Shown: one piece after another, positions 60,358-64,000 of the stretch
How positions within the stretch are numbered: position 1 is the first letter of the stretch
How the letters are laid out: each line of letters starts with the position of its first letter
Assembly: GCA_030248215.1 (NCBI GenBank)
Contig: JASANG010001886.1
Span: forward strand, 62,001 to 126,000
Length of the DNA stretch: 64,000 nucleotides
Reading direction: 5' to 3'
Source: Enoplolaimus lenunculus
Taxonomy: Eukaryota; Nematoda; Enoplea; Enoplida; Thoracostomopsidae
Program-made: the position numbers and the translations under genes
Notes under the pieces: model-generated
Databases searched by the model: none
Told to the model about the DNA's origin: nothing
The model's input: only the letters and a program-made list of their open reading frames with translations

Positions 60358-61258
60358 CACTAAGGCGTCCCTGTGTGTCTATCATATAAAAATATTGTCC
60401 ACTACAGTTTTTCAAACATTTCAATGTCCTAGACAGTGTCACTGCAAAACAGTTTTGTCCGGATAGAGTTTCCGTGAAACTCTATGATGTCCGCGAATGG
60501 CGGTGATACTGTTGGAAAATGAAGGGTTTCGACATAACATAAGCCGGACAAGCTGTTGAATTTCTTTTGGGAGGGGACACTTTGTGTGCCGAGTGCACGT
60601 ATGGTAACGTGTGAGTGACAAACTTTCAAGATTGACAAAATTAACTGGTAGGTTGCACTTAATCTCATTGAAAACGTGGCATATTTTTCAAGTTTAATCT
60701 AAAGTAAACGAATTCTAAAAACTTCATAGTATCTGAACAGCATTTATGCCAAACCAAAAATTAGTTTACGTTTAAAGTCGCTTAAAACTTCAATGTTAGT
60801 TTAAACTTCAAATTGTCCGGCGAACCAATTAAGTTTTACTAAAACTCATATTCAATTTTAGTTAAGCTATAATATCAGTTTAAGTGCTTAGAGGGCAGAT
60901 CCTCAATTCATGAAACTAACCCTAGCGCTAAGCCGGCACCACAGTATCAATGTTAACATGATGCGGCCTAAAATTTCAACTGACGCATGCAGCGAGTTGG
61001 CGATAATGTTACAAAACCGCAATTTCGTATTCACGGCCTTTAAAGCATGACCTTGCTAGAAGATATTAGCATGTTTTTGGATTACACATCTTATCCGTAG
61101 ATCATAATTTTTTATTTACTAGCAGAAGCAAATTTAAATGTTAACGGTATTGCATAGTAATGACTCGTGTCAAAAACGCAAAACACATTTCGTATTTTGA
61201 AAAAAATACGCCTATATATTGATGCTAAAATACCGTTTTGACAGATACTAAAAAACTG

Positions 61259-61706
61259 TACTGTATTGACCCGAATGAAACGGGGACTGATATTTATTTA
61301 GCCTCTCCAGATGGACCCCCTGTTATTCGGTTACGGACTGTTACTCATTATTAACACGCTCTCCGCTGCCTTCTCAAAATTCAACCTAACACCCATCGCT
61401 TATGCCATTCTCTTTTTGGTATACACTGGCTTTCAGCAGCATTTTATTGGTTGGCCATGCTCCGTTGTTTAGGTTATACTTAGGAATGTACTTTTTGAAA
61501 AGTTGAGTAATGCTTTAATGGTTTCGATCTCCGCTTGATCTCATCCTGTAGTCATATATGTGTTATAATTAGGAATATAATTGACATTTGTGGACTCTAA
61601 TTAGGGTTTAGCGACTCTATCCGTTTACGGACTCTTATTAGGGATACAGACTCATATTGACTGGGACTCAAAATGGGACCCACTTCATATTCGGGTCACT
61701 ACAGTA
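61259..61706. mobile_element. TACTGTAGTGACCCGAAT MITE, mirror copy
   Basis: TACTGTATTGACCCGAATG at one end and ATTCGGGTCACTACAGTA at the other. It is the right-arm partner of 23,263-23,703 and is slightly longer because of small indels. Confidence 0.65.
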
Positions 61707-62753
61707 TATTCACTTACAACAACCAATATAAAAAATGCTATTTGAAATGCGAAAAGCATCTAATTTTGGTGTATTCAAAGCAATACGTACCTAATACCAT
61801 AGTAGTGCAAAGGATCCTAGTGATGTTCCATTATATAAATATTGATTGTTTTCGAAATATAGACATACGAAAATTACCGACGTTAGAAATTAGGCTGTTA
61901 TTTGGTTAGGTTAATCCTTTTGCAATAGTTTTAATTGGTATAACTCTACAACCAAACCTATTTAACGCTGCGGGGAGACTGCAAAAGAACTGCAGTCTGC
62001 CATTATTTATCGTCACACCGTTTCATTTCTTAATCAAAACGACGCGCATATTTTAGCATTAATTGTTGTTAATTGTTGTTCAGGCTACTGATAGCATTTT
62101 ATATTAGCTTGTGATGTTTCAAGAACACGTCATATGTATATCTGGGTGCAACCAGATACCAAAAACTGACGGAACCGGAGCCGGATAATCCAGAATCCGG
62201 TCGGAGTCGGAGCCAGAGCCGGATAATGAATTCAAATTTAATACTAGACTGCATTCAGATATCAGAACGTAGCTTACAAATTTTCCTTCCGTGGCTCAAG
62301 GTTTTTTTCGTAAAGTAATTTTACGTGACAAAGTTTAACATCTCACACCGATGCATTTTTAACACTTTAACAACGACTCAAGTATACTATTCTATGTTTT
62401 TGTAGCGTTGCGTTCAGTTGCAATATTCCCTTGGCTCATGGGCTTCACCTTAGGAATAACAGAATTTGCTGCTGATTTTTAGCGTTATTGTTGCTCATCA
62501 CGTTTAAAAACCTACATTACATGTGTGACAGAAAAAATATGTAAAAGTAACTCAAGGGAGTCCGATGGTACTTGGCATAAATACAAATGATGGTATAAAT
62601 TTTTCGAAGTTTTATTAAAATAATATCCGGCAAGTTAAAATACCGCAGCCAGAGCCGGAGCCGGATATCCGGATGCACCGTGATATATAACAATTTTTGT
62701 TTTTTTGTTCACATATTTTTAAGTTTCTTAAAAAGTTTCGAAAAAGGTTCTTA

Positions 62754-64000
62754 ATGTCTGCTAAACCGCGTTCAGTTGGCCCTCCAGTTCCTAGCAAACC
62801 AGGAGGATTCCGTCTACCCACAGTTCAAATAGATTCTACCCGAATTGCTCAGCCCAGACCGACTCCAAGAAGCAATTATCTGATCGACGCCCCACGTGAT
62901 CCGGGGAATAGCTCAACCACTTTGAAATCTGAAGAAATTCCAATGACAGAAATTGAACTAAAAATGAATTCAATCAAAAACCGCACCAATCAGCAGCGTC
63001 AGATTTACTAACGGCAGGAAAACCGTTTGCGTATTTTCAGCTCCCGCAGGCCAAGGTACGACCCAAGCAGGAAGCACCAACTGTAGTACCTCGACATTTA
63101 CTCTTGGTCGATCCAAACAAAAAAGACTCGCATTCCGAGGAACAAACAACCGTCAAACAGCATCTGCCCGAAGGGTTCGCAGTCACATCTAAAGGCCAGC
63201 TCCAGCCGGAGCCATTGCTGACCGTCGTATACAGAAAAAAACAAGAGTCGTCACCCGAAAGACGACCAGAAGTGCAACAACAATTGCCAGGAGTGTTCAC
63301 AATCACAACGCCACCTCTTGTAAGCATTTCGACTGAACCAGAAATTGACCGTGAGCACACACTACGAAACAACAATAATGAAAACAGAATCGAGTATACG
63401 ATTAGACACGCACCTGTGGATGTTGATGACTACTCTGAAGTTGATGAAAAACTGTCTTCCAAACGAATATGTCTTAAAGTTGTCCTAGTGATTTTGGGGG
63501 CTGTTTCTTGCTGCAGGAGTCGCGGTTGGTTTGTACTTTTTTGCTCAGTGTGCGATTAGAGGTAAGTTTTTGTGTGGAAAGAGTTCGAGTAGGATTAATA
63601 TTGGCATTTTTTTACAATTGCGATTCAGATTACAATGTGGCATATAAAGTTACAAACGTTTTTCAAAAAATTGGTCTGCATGCGGAGCAATATCTTACTA
63701 TAATTTAGCTAAGACATCAATAATGGAGTCTAAATTGAACAGTTTTATGGCCGAAACTCTTTAGCATTACAAGCTTGTGGATATTAATTTTACCTTCTCG
63801 CTAGAACGACGCAAATGTCAAAAACTCAAGACGCTAATCGTAAGACGATTTCTATTGTACAATTTTCTATGCTATTATCCGCTTCATCCCTTCCATGCTT
63901 AGGCTTGCGCTTAGGTTTAATAAAACACTTAGGCACGAGTTAAAGCTTACCATATTTTACAGGCAAATGCCAGCCAAGCCAACCGCTAAATATGTCAATG
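62754..64000 (+). pseudogene. Right-arm copy of gene C, frame-shifted and cut by the window end
   Basis: Exon 1 (62754-63561) starts with the same MSAKPRSVGPPVPSKPGG but is 808 nt instead of 805. Two extra bases in an A run near 62,961 shift the frame at the IEL codons, and one extra G near 63,500 shifts it again at the start of the transmembrane helix. The donor AGAG|GTAAG is kept. Exon 2 starts at 63,963 and runs off the window. Both shifts are homopolymer length changes, so an uncorrected sequence error is a serious alternative to a real pseudogene. Confidence 0.55.

Larger units (their letters stand above)
42515..64000 (-). repeat. Right arm of the giant inverted repeat
   Basis: This is the reverse complement of 20,994 to about 42,500 and runs to the window edge, so the arm may continue. 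Distal parts, such as gene A exons 2 and 3, encode identical protein. Nearer the apex the arms differ by scattered single-base changes and losses. Confidence 0.95.

Noticed and set aside
20994-64000. Retroviral, LTR or Polinton-type element as the cause of the inverted repeat
   Set aside because: No polymerase, integrase, protease or capsid-like coding sequence and no long terminal repeats were seen. The arms contain ordinary host genes and MITEs.
1-64000. CRISPR arrays, operons, bacterial-type promoters or rRNA
   Set aside because: The window is intron-rich animal DNA. The regular repeats found are minisatellite or satellite units without spacers.

Overview
This window is AT-rich metazoan nuclear DNA with multi-exon genes, short GT-AG introns and very dense small transposable elements (MITEs). 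An animal is indicated by a complete 17-exon follistatin-like 4/5 gene (Kazal, EF-hands, two Ig domains, beta-propeller-like C-terminus) and by two type I membrane-protein genes built from Ig-like repeats. The species cannot be fixed from the sequence. Several dispersed elements are rich in TTAGGC/GCCTAA-like runs. All exon models were assembled by eye from splice signals, intron phase and coding sense.

Layout. Bases 1-4324 are intergenic and full of MITEs. Bases 4325-16517 (+) hold the FSTL4/5-like gene. Bases 16518-19287 are intergenic and contain a piggyBac-type MITE. Bases 19288-22229 (-) hold a type II membrane-protein gene with a SEA-like ectodomain, called gene C here. Bases 26008-35589 (+) hold gene A, a 9-exon, 519-aa type I membrane protein with about four Ig-like repeats and a short cytoplasmic tail. 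Bases 39602-40253 (+) hold the first two exons of gene B, a clear paralogue of gene A.

The dominating structure is a giant inverted repeat. Everything from about 20,994 to about 42,500 recurs as its reverse complement from about 42,510 to the window end at 64,000. Coordinates of matched points sum to about 84,960-85,025. The right arm therefore carries mirror copies of gene B (start codon changed, single-base losses), gene A (all splice sites and exon lengths kept, a few amino-acid changes) and gene C (frame-shifted, cut by the window end). The apex lies in an array of about 348-bp tandem repeats that decays into A/T homopolymer. It falls where the rest of gene B should be. This could be a real palindrome or a fold-back assembly of two haplotypes, and the noisy apex and scattered one-base indels make the assembly explanation serious.

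The genes do not form an operon. Genes A and B are tandem paralogues on the same strand and probably belong to a lineage-specific family of cell-surface receptors or adhesion proteins. The FSTL4/5-like protein is secreted. The short repeats (a TA-type MITE starting TACTGTAGTGACCCGAAT, a TTAA-flanked MITE with Pol III-like boxes, fold-back elements, and a GGCGGGAAAATTC-type minisatellite) fill most introns and spacers.
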